A model generated the notes under the pieces. The model did not search any database, had not been told where the DNA came from, and saw nothing but the letters and a program-made list of their open reading frames with translations. A program made the translations under genes and the position numbers. A DNA stretch of 64,000 nt from Isoetes taiwanensis. Its lineage: Eukaryota; Streptophyta; Lycopodiopsida; Isoetales; Isoetaceae. The stretch covers positions 8,182,992 through 8,246,991 of the forward strand of contig JAJEKV010000058.1 in the NCBI GenBank assembly GCA_021234155.1, in the 5' to 3' direction. Below, piece by piece: positions 43,645-53,773 of the stretch (its first letter is position 1; every line of letters starts with the position of its first letter).

Positions 43645-46600
43645 ATGGCAGATTTTTTTTCTGTGTATCACGTTTTTTGTAGGAGGGACATTGCAAATCA
43701 TCACATTCCATTGTATTTTGCCCGAGCATATGCACTTCATTACAAAGGAGTACGCATTGATTGGGATGAGGTGAAAGCAAGTGCAAGTCTTCATTCAAAA
43801 GGCTCTCAAAAAGAATCTGACCTGACAGAATTAGCTACAGTAAAGTCTTCCAATGTTAAAGCTATTAAATGTATGCCTCAGGTAGAATTGGGGCAGCAGT
43901 TGGAAATGATGAAAAGGTGGAGGGAAACAAGAGCATTAGATTACGCCTCCATGCTTGATGAAATCTGAGACTTTAAAAGAGAAAAGGAAAACAATGGAAA
44001 TTGAACTGTTGAAGCATGAGAGTGATAAGAGCTTCTTGACAAGACTTGTGCGAGTAAAGATGCAAAAATATGTGAGCATTCAACATTATGGCGGGTTTAA
44101 AAGCAAGCGGGAAGCCAAGCCCGATGTGCAAATGGCTTTGGCATCCCATTTAGAGGAGGAGAAATCAAGTTATATTGCTGACTTAGATGCTCTAATGATT
44201 CCCATTGATTGTTTAAAGGCTGATTTGCAAGAATTAGAAGCTGCCATTGAAAAAATCAGCAAGGATTTGGAAGTTAATTCCAAGCTGTGAGAATAGAATA
44301 AAGGAGATGACTAAGCATTTGGAAAGGTCGGACCCGATAGGCCTGCAGCCCGCTCCCATACTCGGCAAAGGCGGGCGCTTCATTCTCACATATAAGCAAT
44401 ACTTGCTTGCAGCAGCTACAATGATTGCCTTGACTTCGACCATGGTAATATCTCCACTTTGTGGTCATACATATTGTCTATTTTGTCTTATATTCAGGGT
44501 TTCAACAACGAATACATGTGTACATGATTGTTCATGGTCCGAGGACTGCGACAACTTAGGAATCCCTTCTGAAGGTACATCTATTTCTATTTTGATTACA
44601 TAATTAGTTTGAGTGTACTTAGATGTAGTTAGTTTCCATCATGTACATAATCAGATTAACATTTGATTTGGCGTGGTTTTGTCTTTCTTGTAAAGAGGAA
44701 ATGTATTTGCTTCAGATTTTACATTTACATGTGCCATGAAGTGCTTTTAAGAATTCCTTTACTGGGGTGTATTAATAGGGTGTATTGCATTGGTACTTTG
44801 CATTTACATGTGATCGAAATGCATATGAATTTGGTATTTGACTTTCCTTTACATTCAATCTTTGAATGATGTATTTGATAGGGTGTATTGATAAAATATT
44901 TTGTTAAAATACATTTGAATTTAGTATTTGGTTTTCCTTTACATTGTGATGCTATGTACACTAATGTACTTCTATTTTGTCGTTACATTATCGCCAGAAA
45001 GTTTGCTGTAGTAAAAACCTACTTGCATGTAATTAACATTTGTTACTGTTTTTGATTTGCATCTGATTGTTTTTTTCTTGATTTTGCTTCTATCTACTAC
45101 TCGCATCTTCCCTTGATTCTGAATCAAGTGTTTACATTTCTTATTGACACCCAATTGTGTCAATGCGGACATGGGTAGTATCAAGAAAGGAAGAAGTAAA
45201 ACCTGCAGGTAAACTAAATAATTCATGTTTAGGTGCACTATGCTTAAGTTCGAATATAGCAAAATTTCATGTTGTAGGTGAAAAGAAGAATGTTATTGAG
45301 ATGGGGTTGCATTTACCATTCTCGGACATCCCAATTCTTGAACTCGGCACAAAAGATCTTTGCTTCTATCGATGTTGGAAGTCCATCCACATCTACATCA
45401 CCTTTGAGAATTGCAACAACTCATAAGCAATCGGTCGCGATTTGGAGACAGAGGGGTATGTGGAAGGTAGGGTGATGACATTCTGATTACATTAAGATTG
45501 CATCTGTTGTAGTTAGAGTTCACTAATGTTCAATATTTTGCAGCAGAGGTTGTTTTCCAAAAAGAGATCCCACCAAGTGAAGCGGGAGTCGCTATTATTG
45601 AGCAACTAGTCGAAAGCCCGTAAAATAATTCTCTCTCCTTTTCAGGGTTTCTAATTTTTTTTTTTTGTATTTTGAAACTTACGTTGACGTGTTTACAGAT
45701 AAAATTACTGAAGATGTTGGTGACGACATTGAAAATAGTCCTGAAGCTGCTGTTTTTCAAGTTGAGGAAAAGGCTTGTTCTTTGGCAGGTACGTGTTTCT
45801 TTTTTTGTCTTGCTTTCAAAACATTAGAATGAAGCACTTTCTTGTCTTCAGAGACTTGCGACGATTCAAAGGAGCTAGATGATGTTGAAGAAGCCTTGGA
45901 GATTGCAGCCAAGGCAACGACTAAATTTATGGTCAAAGCTGATGCCAAAATAGCTGGAAAAAAGAGAGTGCAAACCAGAGCAGGGACATCCGCTGCAAAA
46001 CGGTAATTGCTAGCTTACATTGACTTACTTATACTTTAATAGCTTATTATATTTTACTCGTTTTGTAGGTCTAAACCACTGGAAACAGAGATTGGAAGGT
46101 ATCAATTTATGCTTTATTGTCATGGATCAATTGTTAATATGACACTAACATTGACTTACTTATGCTTCAGTAGCTTATTATATTCTACTCGTTTTGCAGG
46201 TCTAAACCACTGGAAACAGAGATTGGAAGGTATCAATTTATGCTTTATTGTCATGGATCAATTGTTAATATGACACTAACATCTTGGATCTGACAACAGA
46301 AATGATGACAAGGATAAACTTATGGAATTCGCGCCATTCACGCCATTCAAGAACTGTCCGCCGGCTGAAATGAAAGTGGTTGCATCTGACATAGCAATTT
46401 TATGTGCAACTAACTCTAAAATGAGTAGCCGCTTAGTGGATCTTTATGGCAGGTAATAACCAGTTTATGTAACCGAAATTGTATTTGTTGCTATTCCTTG
46501 TCCGTAATGTTAATCTTAATCTAATCCAGTGCTTGTATGAGACATTGCCTTTCGGTGGAAGAGCAAAATCTTTTTTATCCGCTTACAACTATATAAGGTT

Positions 46601-47350
46601 TAAAAGAAGCTACCAAAGAAAGAAAAAGAAAGGGTGAATCAGGTGAAGGATCAACGAATGTCATTGAAATAGTGAAATCGGGGATGAAAAGGATTGTGGT
46701 AGCTAAATGCCATCATATCCTTGCACCTATCCTTGAGAATGACCATTTTGTCTTTGGCTGTTTTTTTTACCTTTCGCACCATCGATTCAAGATCCTACCT
46801 GCACCAGGAATTCACGTCTTGAATCCTCTTACAGGTTATGCGACGAACGAGAAAGCAATCAAAGGGTATGTAATACTTTAAGTTGTTGCTTTGCTTTTCT
46901 TCGCTAATTGATCTGCTAAAATTTAAGTGATATGTAGGCTGCACACACAAATGTTAACCACATCGATCGGTCAAGTATCTAGAGTCGATTTCATGAAGAG
47001 AACTAATGTTAATCGGATTCGAAGAAGTAGAGGTGCCACAAAGCAGCCCGATTTAACATCATGTGGGTTGTATGTGATGGGATTTATGCACAAATATGTT
47101 GAAGCTCTTGTCTCTGGTAGAGATATGGAAGTAAGTTGTATGCCTTCCCTTGTATGTACTGCATCTCATGTTCCTTTAAATATTTCTAACCTTATTTATG
47201 GATGTCACAGATTACATCTAAATGGTTCTCTCATGAATACATACATCCGTGACAATTTCTAATAGATGCTTTGGTCATGCATTGTGATGCCAATCAAAAG
47301 AACGTATCGGCCAATGAGTCCTCGATTTACGAAATGATCATGAGTCTGAG
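43645..47350 (+). CDS. Multi-exon transposon-type gene with Ulp1-like protease domain
   Basis: The exons inferred from plant-like donors and acceptors begin with CRRDIANHHIPLYFARAYAL and GVRIDWDEVKASAS, followed by a coiled-coil stretch (43955-44290). Small acidic exons lie between 45545 and 46010, then 46300-46452. The protease-like exon is about 46600-46865 (HHILAPILENDHFVFGCFFY, IHVLNPLTGY), followed by 46938-47130 (KQPDLTSCGLYVMGFMHKYV) and 47211 onward. The order H-F, N/D, Q, C-G fits the C48 (Ulp1/SENP) fold, cysteine proteases common in plant DNA transposons. The usual HW is HF, and the Asp position reads Asn, so activity is doubtful. Exon limits in the first half are tentative. Confidence 0.5.
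46018..46280 (+). repeat. Tandem duplication of a 131-bp mini-exon segment
   Basis: Two nearly identical 131-bp units contain an intron end (TTTTGTAG or TTTTGCAG), a 33-bp mini-exon coding SKPLETEIGR, and the following donor GTATCA. The transcript could include the mini-exon once or twice without changing frame. Confidence 0.85.
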
Positions 47351-47612
47351 TATCTGATTTTGCAAGATGAACTATGTAACAGGCTTATATATATCTTTTG
47401 TTCACATTTGTGTTCACATTTCCTATCATAAGGAATGTGTAAATGACACTATCTTTGAATAGTATACTCTTGATAGTATACTTTATGACTATGTAAGTTT
47501 TTTTTTTTGAAGAAAAAAGATTTCTGATTTAAAGAACCCTTGTACCCTTTTTGGTCAATCAAAACAGTTACTTGATTGTTTCGACTGTTACAACATTACT
47601 TGATTGTTTTGA

Positions 47613-48195
47613 TTGTTTCAACACCACACTACCACACCCCACCACACTCCACCACACCACATCATACCACCACACACCACTACACACACCACCACCACCA
47701 CCCCCACCACCACACCCCACACACCACCACACCATTCACCACACACCACATCCGTTCTGGTGAATATGATAGTTGGTGTATGGTCTATGGTGTATGGTGT
47801 GTGGTGAATGGTGTGGTGTGTAGTGGAGTGTGTGGTGGGGTATGTGGTGAATGGTGTGGTGTGTGGTGGGTATGTGCTCGTTCTGGTGAATATGATAGTT
47901 GGTGTATGGTCTATGGTGTATGGTGTGTGGTGAATGGTGTGGTGTGTGGTGGGGTGAGTGGTGGGGTGAGTGGTGGGGTGTGTGGTGAATGGTGTGGTGT
48001 GTGGGTGGGATGTGCTGGTTACGGTGAATATGATAGTTGGTGTATGGTCTATGGTGTATGGTGTGTGGTGAATGGTGTGGTGTGTGGTGTGGTGTGTGGT
48101 GAATGGTGTGGTGTGTGGTGGGATGTGCTCGTTCTGGTGAATATGATAGTGTGGGGCATGGTATGGTGCATGGTTTGGTGTGGTATACACACCCT
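47613..48195. repeat. CCACACCAC/GGTGTGTGG simple repeats forming an inverted repeat
   Basis: Positions 47620-47752 are C/A-rich CACCACAC repeats. Positions 47770-48190 are the G/T-rich complement arranged in ~120-130 bp units starting CTGGTGAATATGATAG. CACCACACCATTCACCACAC at 47725 faces GTGTGGTGAATGGTGTGGTG at 47797. The ~190-codon frames on both strands are repeat artefacts. Confidence 0.9.
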
Positions 48196-48199
48196 AACA

Positions 48200-48770
48200 G
48201 TTTAGTGTTCATTTCATGCAGATGGTATTGTTCAAGAGGTTTCTGGACCAACATCCAGAAATTTTTGGCAGATGCTTCAAGATGCATTTAAAGAAAAATA
48301 CTCTGAACATATTTTCCTATTGGCTGCTGGTTACCATATTTTGTTAGTGTGCAGATCATAAATTCTGCACCTTGAAATTCCTTGTTGGCTTTAATGTTTG
48401 TTTTGGTATACTATTTCAGTAATTGTACTTTGCATTTTATAATTAATGACAAAAACTGTCATTAACTTGAGTTGCACCAAAAACTTGAGTTGCAAACTAA
48501 GTACCAAACATGTTTCTTATATCTATACAGAAAGGATAGAAATAGTTCAGTTAACTAAAAGAACAGTGGAAACTCAAAGAATAGTTAAAGCAAAAAAAAT
48601 AGTCACAACAGCTGTAGAGAAGAGGAGTTCTGTCATTAATGAAAAAGCTTTACAAAAAATGGAGTCACAAGGACTATTGCTTCTGTGTTTAATTAAAAAG
48701 CTTTACAAAGAATAGTCACAAGGACTATTACCAAAAAAATTGAAACCAGGGATTACAAAAAACAAGGCTT
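48200..48770. other. Spacer
   Basis: An 89-codon Lys-rich plus-strand frame (48446-48715) ends with a repeated KLYKE-type phrase caused by a local duplication of AAAAGCTTTACAAA. No recognised gene. Confidence 0.4.
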
Positions 48771-48775
48771 GATCT

Positions 48776-49102
48776 TCAGGCCATCTTCAGCTCTATATGA
48801 AGGTCGTCCTCCATGGTATACATCTTCATTTCGAGGAGTCGCTCCTCGTCGAGGTAAGCCTCATGCACCCACTCGATCACCCGCAACGAAGCGACAGCCT
48901 GATGATCCATGATGAGCTTCTCCACCTCTGGTGGAGTGAACTTCGCCCTGACTGTAACCGGGTGGCCTCCGGAGGAAGACACGGATTCTCCGGAGGAAGA
49001 CACGGATCCTCCGGAGGAAGAGGAGGACCGTCTTTGGCGGGGGAGGAGCAGCACAATGGCGGGATAGTGTTCCCTGCGGAGTGTGGTCTTGAACTTGGCC
49101 AT
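48776..49102 (-). CDS. Small orphan protein, 108 residues
   Basis: The minus-strand frame starts MAKFKTTLRREHYPAIVLLL, continues with a Ser/Gly tract (residues 25-45) made by two to three copies of a 21-bp unit TCCGGAGGAAGACACGGATNC on the plus strand, and ends EERLLEMKMYTMEDDLHIEL plus KMA. It is more GC-rich than its surroundings and intronless. The C-terminal half (AKFTPPEVEKLIMDHQAVAS) looks like a folded helical segment. The family is not recognised and no promoter is certain. Confidence 0.4.
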   Translation of the reverse strand: MAKFKTTLRREHYPAIVLLLPRQRRSSSSSGGSVSSSGESVSSSGGHPVTVRAKFTPPEVEKLIMDHQAVASLRVIEWVHEAYLDEERLLEMKMYTMEDDLHIELKMA

Positions 49103-49289
49103 GGCGGAAGTGAAGGAGATGGGCCGGAATGGGGAAGGAGTGAAGGAGATGGCGGAATAGACGATGGGGCCGGAATGAAGCTACTGAGGCAAATTTTTGG
49201 GAATAAAAAGGGATGTTTGCATGCATACGATTTTGTTTTGGGAATTAGGCGAAAGAGGAAAGGGATGTATCCATGCATACGATTTCACA

Positions 49290-49640
49290 CCCTAGCACAA
49301 CCCTAACACAAAGTTAGCAATATCCCACATGCATGTATCACAAAAAACGTGCACATATATAAATAGGGTTTTGCTTATTATTGATAAGTGTGGATAGAGA
49401 TTTAGATGTTGAAAAGTTATGGCTCGCTGGCTTGTAATCTTGATTCTGAGCCGCCGTGTCATAACTGTCCAAGATGTAATCCTAGTCCACCCTTTTTTTA
49501 GTAATGGGCTCAAATATCCCACATGCATTCAATGTTCCTCAACAATTGCCAAATCAACAAATTGCCAAATCAACAAATGCCAAATGAATGGATTATGTTA
49601 AGGCATATTGTGTGCCTATGCATATTGTGTTTGGTAAAGC
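49290..49640. other. Spacer with a plus-strand TATA-like motif
   Basis: CATATATAAATAGGG at 49350-49365 could be a core promoter pointing right, with an ATG at 49419. The short frame that follows (60 codons) is not recognised. At 49550-49580 the phrase AATTGCCAAATCAACAA is repeated. Confidence 0.35.
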
Positions 49641-49666
49641 GTGAGTCAACAATATAGAGATAACAA

Positions 49667-49913
49667 GGAATATTCCTTATTACCTTGAAAGGAATATTCC
49701 TTATTGCATTGAAAGGAATATTCCTTAGCGCCTAGTTATCAGGAATATTCCTTATTACCTTCAAAGGAATATTCTTTAGTTTGTTTAAGTGCACCCATAG
49801 TTACAAGGAATATTCCTATTACCTTGAAAGGAATATTCCTTTTTGCATTGAAAGGAATATTCCTTAGTGCCTAGTTAGCAAGAATATTCCTTATTACATT
49901 GAAAGGAATATTC
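49667..49913. repeat. Palindrome array AAGGAATATTCCTT, ten units
   Basis: Ten copies of the 14-bp dyad (two or three with one change) are separated by ATTACCTTG-, ATTGCATTG- or GCCTAGTTA-type spacers. A larger unit spanning several dyads is itself duplicated (49672-49745 and 49813-49880). Each dyad contains GAATATTC, the nGAAnnTTCn form of a heat-shock-element half pair. Confidence 0.9.
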
Positions 49914-49929
49914 CACATTGAGTATAGCT

Positions 49930-52600
49930 CTTTCCTTTTTATCAATAAAAATTCTTTTTCAACTAGAACTTTGGTTTCAATCTGTAATGAATTTCCTTTG
50001 TTTGAGTTGTATTGTTCTTGTTCTCGACTCGCTATCCGAGAAATCTGGGAGAAAGCTCGAACCCACACTAAGAGACAAATATTCGAATTATGGGCAGTTT
50101 TCGAGTCAGAGTTCTTTTTTTTGTGTAAAATAACAGGGTTCCAAAAAAAAGTGGGAATGGAATGAGACCCGACTTGTAAGAATTCATAGTATGTTTTATT
50201 CATTTTTCATCCGATGAATTAAATTCTACTAATGATTTGGTTTAAACTCCTATGATATGCTTTCAAAAAAAAAACTTTGTGAAAGTTACTGGAATTTATT
50301 TGGTATGCTCTGTTCATCTGTTACAGAAGCAAGCTGTTGCCATTTAATTGAACTAAAGATCTTTCCAGGTATTCAAATGATCATGTTGAACACATTTCCA
50401 AGATCAAACTGATGGTTTAGAAACTTATATCCATTTAGTCATCCTAGTGTAGAGAATGATTGCAATGCATAATGCCACGGTTCTATTGCGATAGCAATAA
50501 AACCGACATTCCTTGGATGGGGACGCCCCTTGTTGCACTCCCTATTTATTCAGCCTCTTTCATTGTTTCGTCATCGGCGTTCTCTTGAGCTAGGTTTTTT
50601 CATCTTCTCTATCCTACCAATTTGTCCTACCTCCTTCATTCTTCTTGCTCTTTCTTGCTGTTTCCCACTGCTTACCGGATTGGATTGCGCTTCAGTTAAA
50701 CCGTAGCTCTTTTATTATTTGAGATCTCTGGCGGTTTTCGTTTTCTTCCCTTTGTTAGTTCTCTTCTCTGTGGATGGAGTTTGGGCTTTATCAAGCTCGA
50801 GTCTGTTTCGAGCGGCCTAACCTCATCGGTGAGGTATGCACATTTGATTGGGTTCGGTTCTAACAGTGGTTATTTGATAGCCAGGATTTGGTTTCTGCAT
50901 ACTCGGAGTATGGTACTTTCTAGCCTGGATTCAGTACCTTGAAGCGGCAGCCGGGGTTTCATCAGAGAGGGGTTTTTCTGCTAGCCTGGGTCAACTTGCT
51001 GGAGCCGAGATGGTCCCACTAAGAATATGACCAGACTAGACTCAGTTTGGTATTTCTGTTCCCTGTGCACTTTATATCGATGAGCAAGGCTTTCTTGTCT
51101 ATATAATCATATCATTCCATGTGCGCATATGTTAAGTTCGTTTATCATGCCTTAGAGGTGTGTATTTTTATGTTTGGGCATACCTGTCCATAATCTGTCC
51201 CATGTGGTTGTAGTTTGTTTTTCTTTGTCTACTCGAATGTTCTTTGCTTTGCAGTTGACTTGACATATTGTTTTCTTAATTAAAAATCTGTTCTGATCTT
51301 TTCCATACTGTGAACATTCACATTAATCTTAGTGCACTAATCCTCTTATTCATTATCCCGTAGAAGTTTAGCATGCATATATTTTATGGCTTTTGGTGCT
51401 TGCTCTTGTTTTGCTCCATGGGTTACTTTAGACTTATATCCTCTTTTAGGACTCAGTCCATTCCTTTTGCAACTGCACATAGCTTATATTTGTACGTCTT
51501 GGTATTCCCTCACAAAGTTTCTTATGGTGCTCGATTTACTTAATTTCGTTTTGTTTCATTTGGTCGGTTGTTGGTTTCGCTGTTTGTTGCCTTAGTTATT
51601 TAAATAATAATACTTTGGCCATGACCTGTCTTACTAAGTTCCTTTTTTGTGGTGTATCAACTTGGTGCATTCTTCGGCGTTGCATACATTTGGTACTTTA
51701 ACCTACACTAATCCATATATTCGTTGTTGGATCTTGTTGCTCAGGTCAATTTACAGTTTTGGCAAGGCCATTTATATTACTTCATTTTAAATAAATTTTA
51801 GCTTGGCATGTTCATTCACATTACTTTATCATTTGTTACTTAGATCTAGTTTGTTTCTGTGCTACATACAGATGTTGGATCGTTTCCTTTGATTTTTGGT
51901 TTTTTTTGTTGCTATTTTACATGTTTCTTACATAGTTCTTTGCATTTTTTCCTTTGGATGCCCTCTTGTCTTGTTTCTGGAAGATCGAGAATTCGAATGT
52001 GATCCCTTTGGGTTAATCTTTGCTATGGTTGACTTAGCCTTTCTTTTTGCTCTTGTTTCTTTGGTTCTATTGTTTCATTTATTCTATATATGGCATCAAT
52101 CTGATGTTTCTAGTTGCTCCTGTTGCTGCTTTAGCCATAGTCTCCTTTTACTCCATCCCTTTGCTTTATTGTTATTGGTGGTCGTAATTCCTTTGCTCGC
52201 CTTCATCCCTCTAGAAAGTGCAGGACTAGTTTTCATATTTGGCTTCGTGTAATAGTTGAGGGATAGTTGTTGTTTCACGAACTGAGGTATGTTGGTTGAA
52301 GTCCAGTTCTTTGCTTTTCCTGAGGAGTAATTGCACCTCAGTTGTGATGTGATTATGGTACATTTAGAGTCGGTATTTTATTTGTTTTAACTCCTCTTGG
52401 TGAGCTTCTCAGGGGGTATTTGCATCAATAACATGCCTGGGCAAGACCAAGTGATCAATCTTGGTCGATCAGGAGCCCACGAATCTTCGTAGATTTGGTT
52501 CCGTCTCCATTCATCAGTGGATATCGACATTGTTATGGCCGTTGCTTTATCGGTAGAGATGGATGGTTGCATACATCTTGATTAAGGTTCGACCCCCAGT
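49930..52600. other. Long T-rich non-coding stretch
   Basis: No gene is recognised. Frames such as 51896-52252 are Leu/Phe/Val-rich because of T-rich composition, not because of recognisable membrane proteins. Positions 50500-50800 are pyrimidine-rich and might be an untranslated leader or a retroelement LTR fragment, but no second LTR or tRNA-binding site was found. Confidence 0.5.
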
Positions 52601-52631
52601 TTTTGCATTTGAAATGCCCTTTAATTTTCTC

Positions 52632-53592
52632 TAATCTCAAACCTTGCATTCAATGGTTTTTGCATTCAAAAGGCCCCGTATATATTTTCTCTAACCTCAT
52701 GTGTTGCATTTGATGCCCTTATATGGTTTTTTGCATTTTGAAATGGCCCCTGGATTTTCTCTAATCTCGAACGTTGCATTTGATGGTGTTTGTATCGTAA
52801 GTTGATGTAATTTCACTTCGTTGGAATGCGGTTGCTTGTTTAAGCAAACATCTGGGGGGTGAATGGAAGGTTAGAAGGATTTTATTGGTCTTCTTTTGCA
52901 AGTTATGTGATTCACAGTTTTATTGCTTGTTGGTATTATATCGTTACGTGATTTGGTAGTTTGATGTATTTTTCATGAAAAATGGTCCACTCTCTCCATT
53001 CTGACGTGCTTGTATTTTTCATTTGGTACTATTTTCATTTGCCTCGTCACTTCCATTTCTTTTGTATATCGCTATTATTTCTCATTTCTTATTCCTATTT
53101 ACTCCATGGCTCCATGACACTTTTTCCAGGCTTCTGGTGCCATTGCTCACTTACTCATTTGTTATCTTTGTACACGTTGTGTCCACTTTGGCTGTGTTCG
53201 CTTCTACTTCGCATGGATATCTGATCCCTTGGTGCTATTTGCCCGTTGTTGGTCCCTTTAGCTCTCAAACCTTGCATTCGATGGTTTTTGCATTCAAAAG
53301 GCCCCGTATATATTTTCTCTAACCTCATATGTTGCATTTGATGCCCTTATATGGTTTTTTGCATTTTGAAATGGCCTCTGGATTTTCTCTAATCTCGGAC
53401 GTTGCATTTGATTGTGTTTGTGTCGTAAGTTTATGTAATTTCACTTCGTTGGAATGCGGTTGCATTTGGAATGCTTGTTTAAGCAAACATCTGGGGGGTG
53501 AATGGAAGGTTAGAAGGATTTTATTGGTCTTCTTTCGCAAGTTATGTGATTCACAGTTTTATCGCTTGTTGGTATTATATCGTTACGTGATT
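52632..53592 (+). repeat. ~330-bp direct repeat, two copies spaced ~305 bp
   Basis: Positions 52632-52953 and 53260-53592 share AACCTTGCATTC-ATGGTTT, AAAAGGCCCCGTATATATTT, GTTTAAGCAAACATCTGGGG and GGTTAGAAGGATTTTATTGG in the same order. The second copy has a ~10-bp insertion. GTTTAAGCAAAC is a small dyad. The repeat is non-coding. Confidence 0.85.
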
Positions 53593-53773
53593 TAACCATC
53601 ATTCATTTAAATTGGATTTATGTCAGGATTTTGGACCATTTTGGCACTGCAACTTTTTCCCGGGTTAGTAAATTTGCATCGAGAATGTGACTTTTTTTTT
53701 TATAACAGCACAACATGATTGCATTAAAAATTAAAAATATTTCACATATGCATGTCGAGTTACATATTGCCAA
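53593..53773. other. Spacer 3' of the DUF7869 transposase
   Basis: AT-rich, with a T9 run at 53692. There is no gene; it may contain the 3' end of the neighbouring minus-strand transposase. Confidence 0.4.

Noticed and set aside
47576-48287. ORFs of 183-209 codons on both strands
   Set aside because: They lie wholly in CACCACAC/GGTGTGTGG simple repeats and have no plausible composition for a folded protein.
51896-52252. Hydrophobic ORF as a membrane protein
   Set aside because: The Leu/Phe/Val richness follows from T-rich DNA. There is no conserved motif, and similar frames recur throughout the T-rich stretch.
52560-52610. tRNA-like GGTTCGACCCCC phrase
   Set aside because: A T-loop-like word is present, but no acceptor stem, D-arm or anticodon arm can be built around it.
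49930-53600. LTR retrotransposon
   Set aside because: The 330-bp direct repeat and pyrimidine-rich segments were considered as LTRs, but there is no primer-binding site, polypurine tract, TG...CA border, or gag/pol coding between them.
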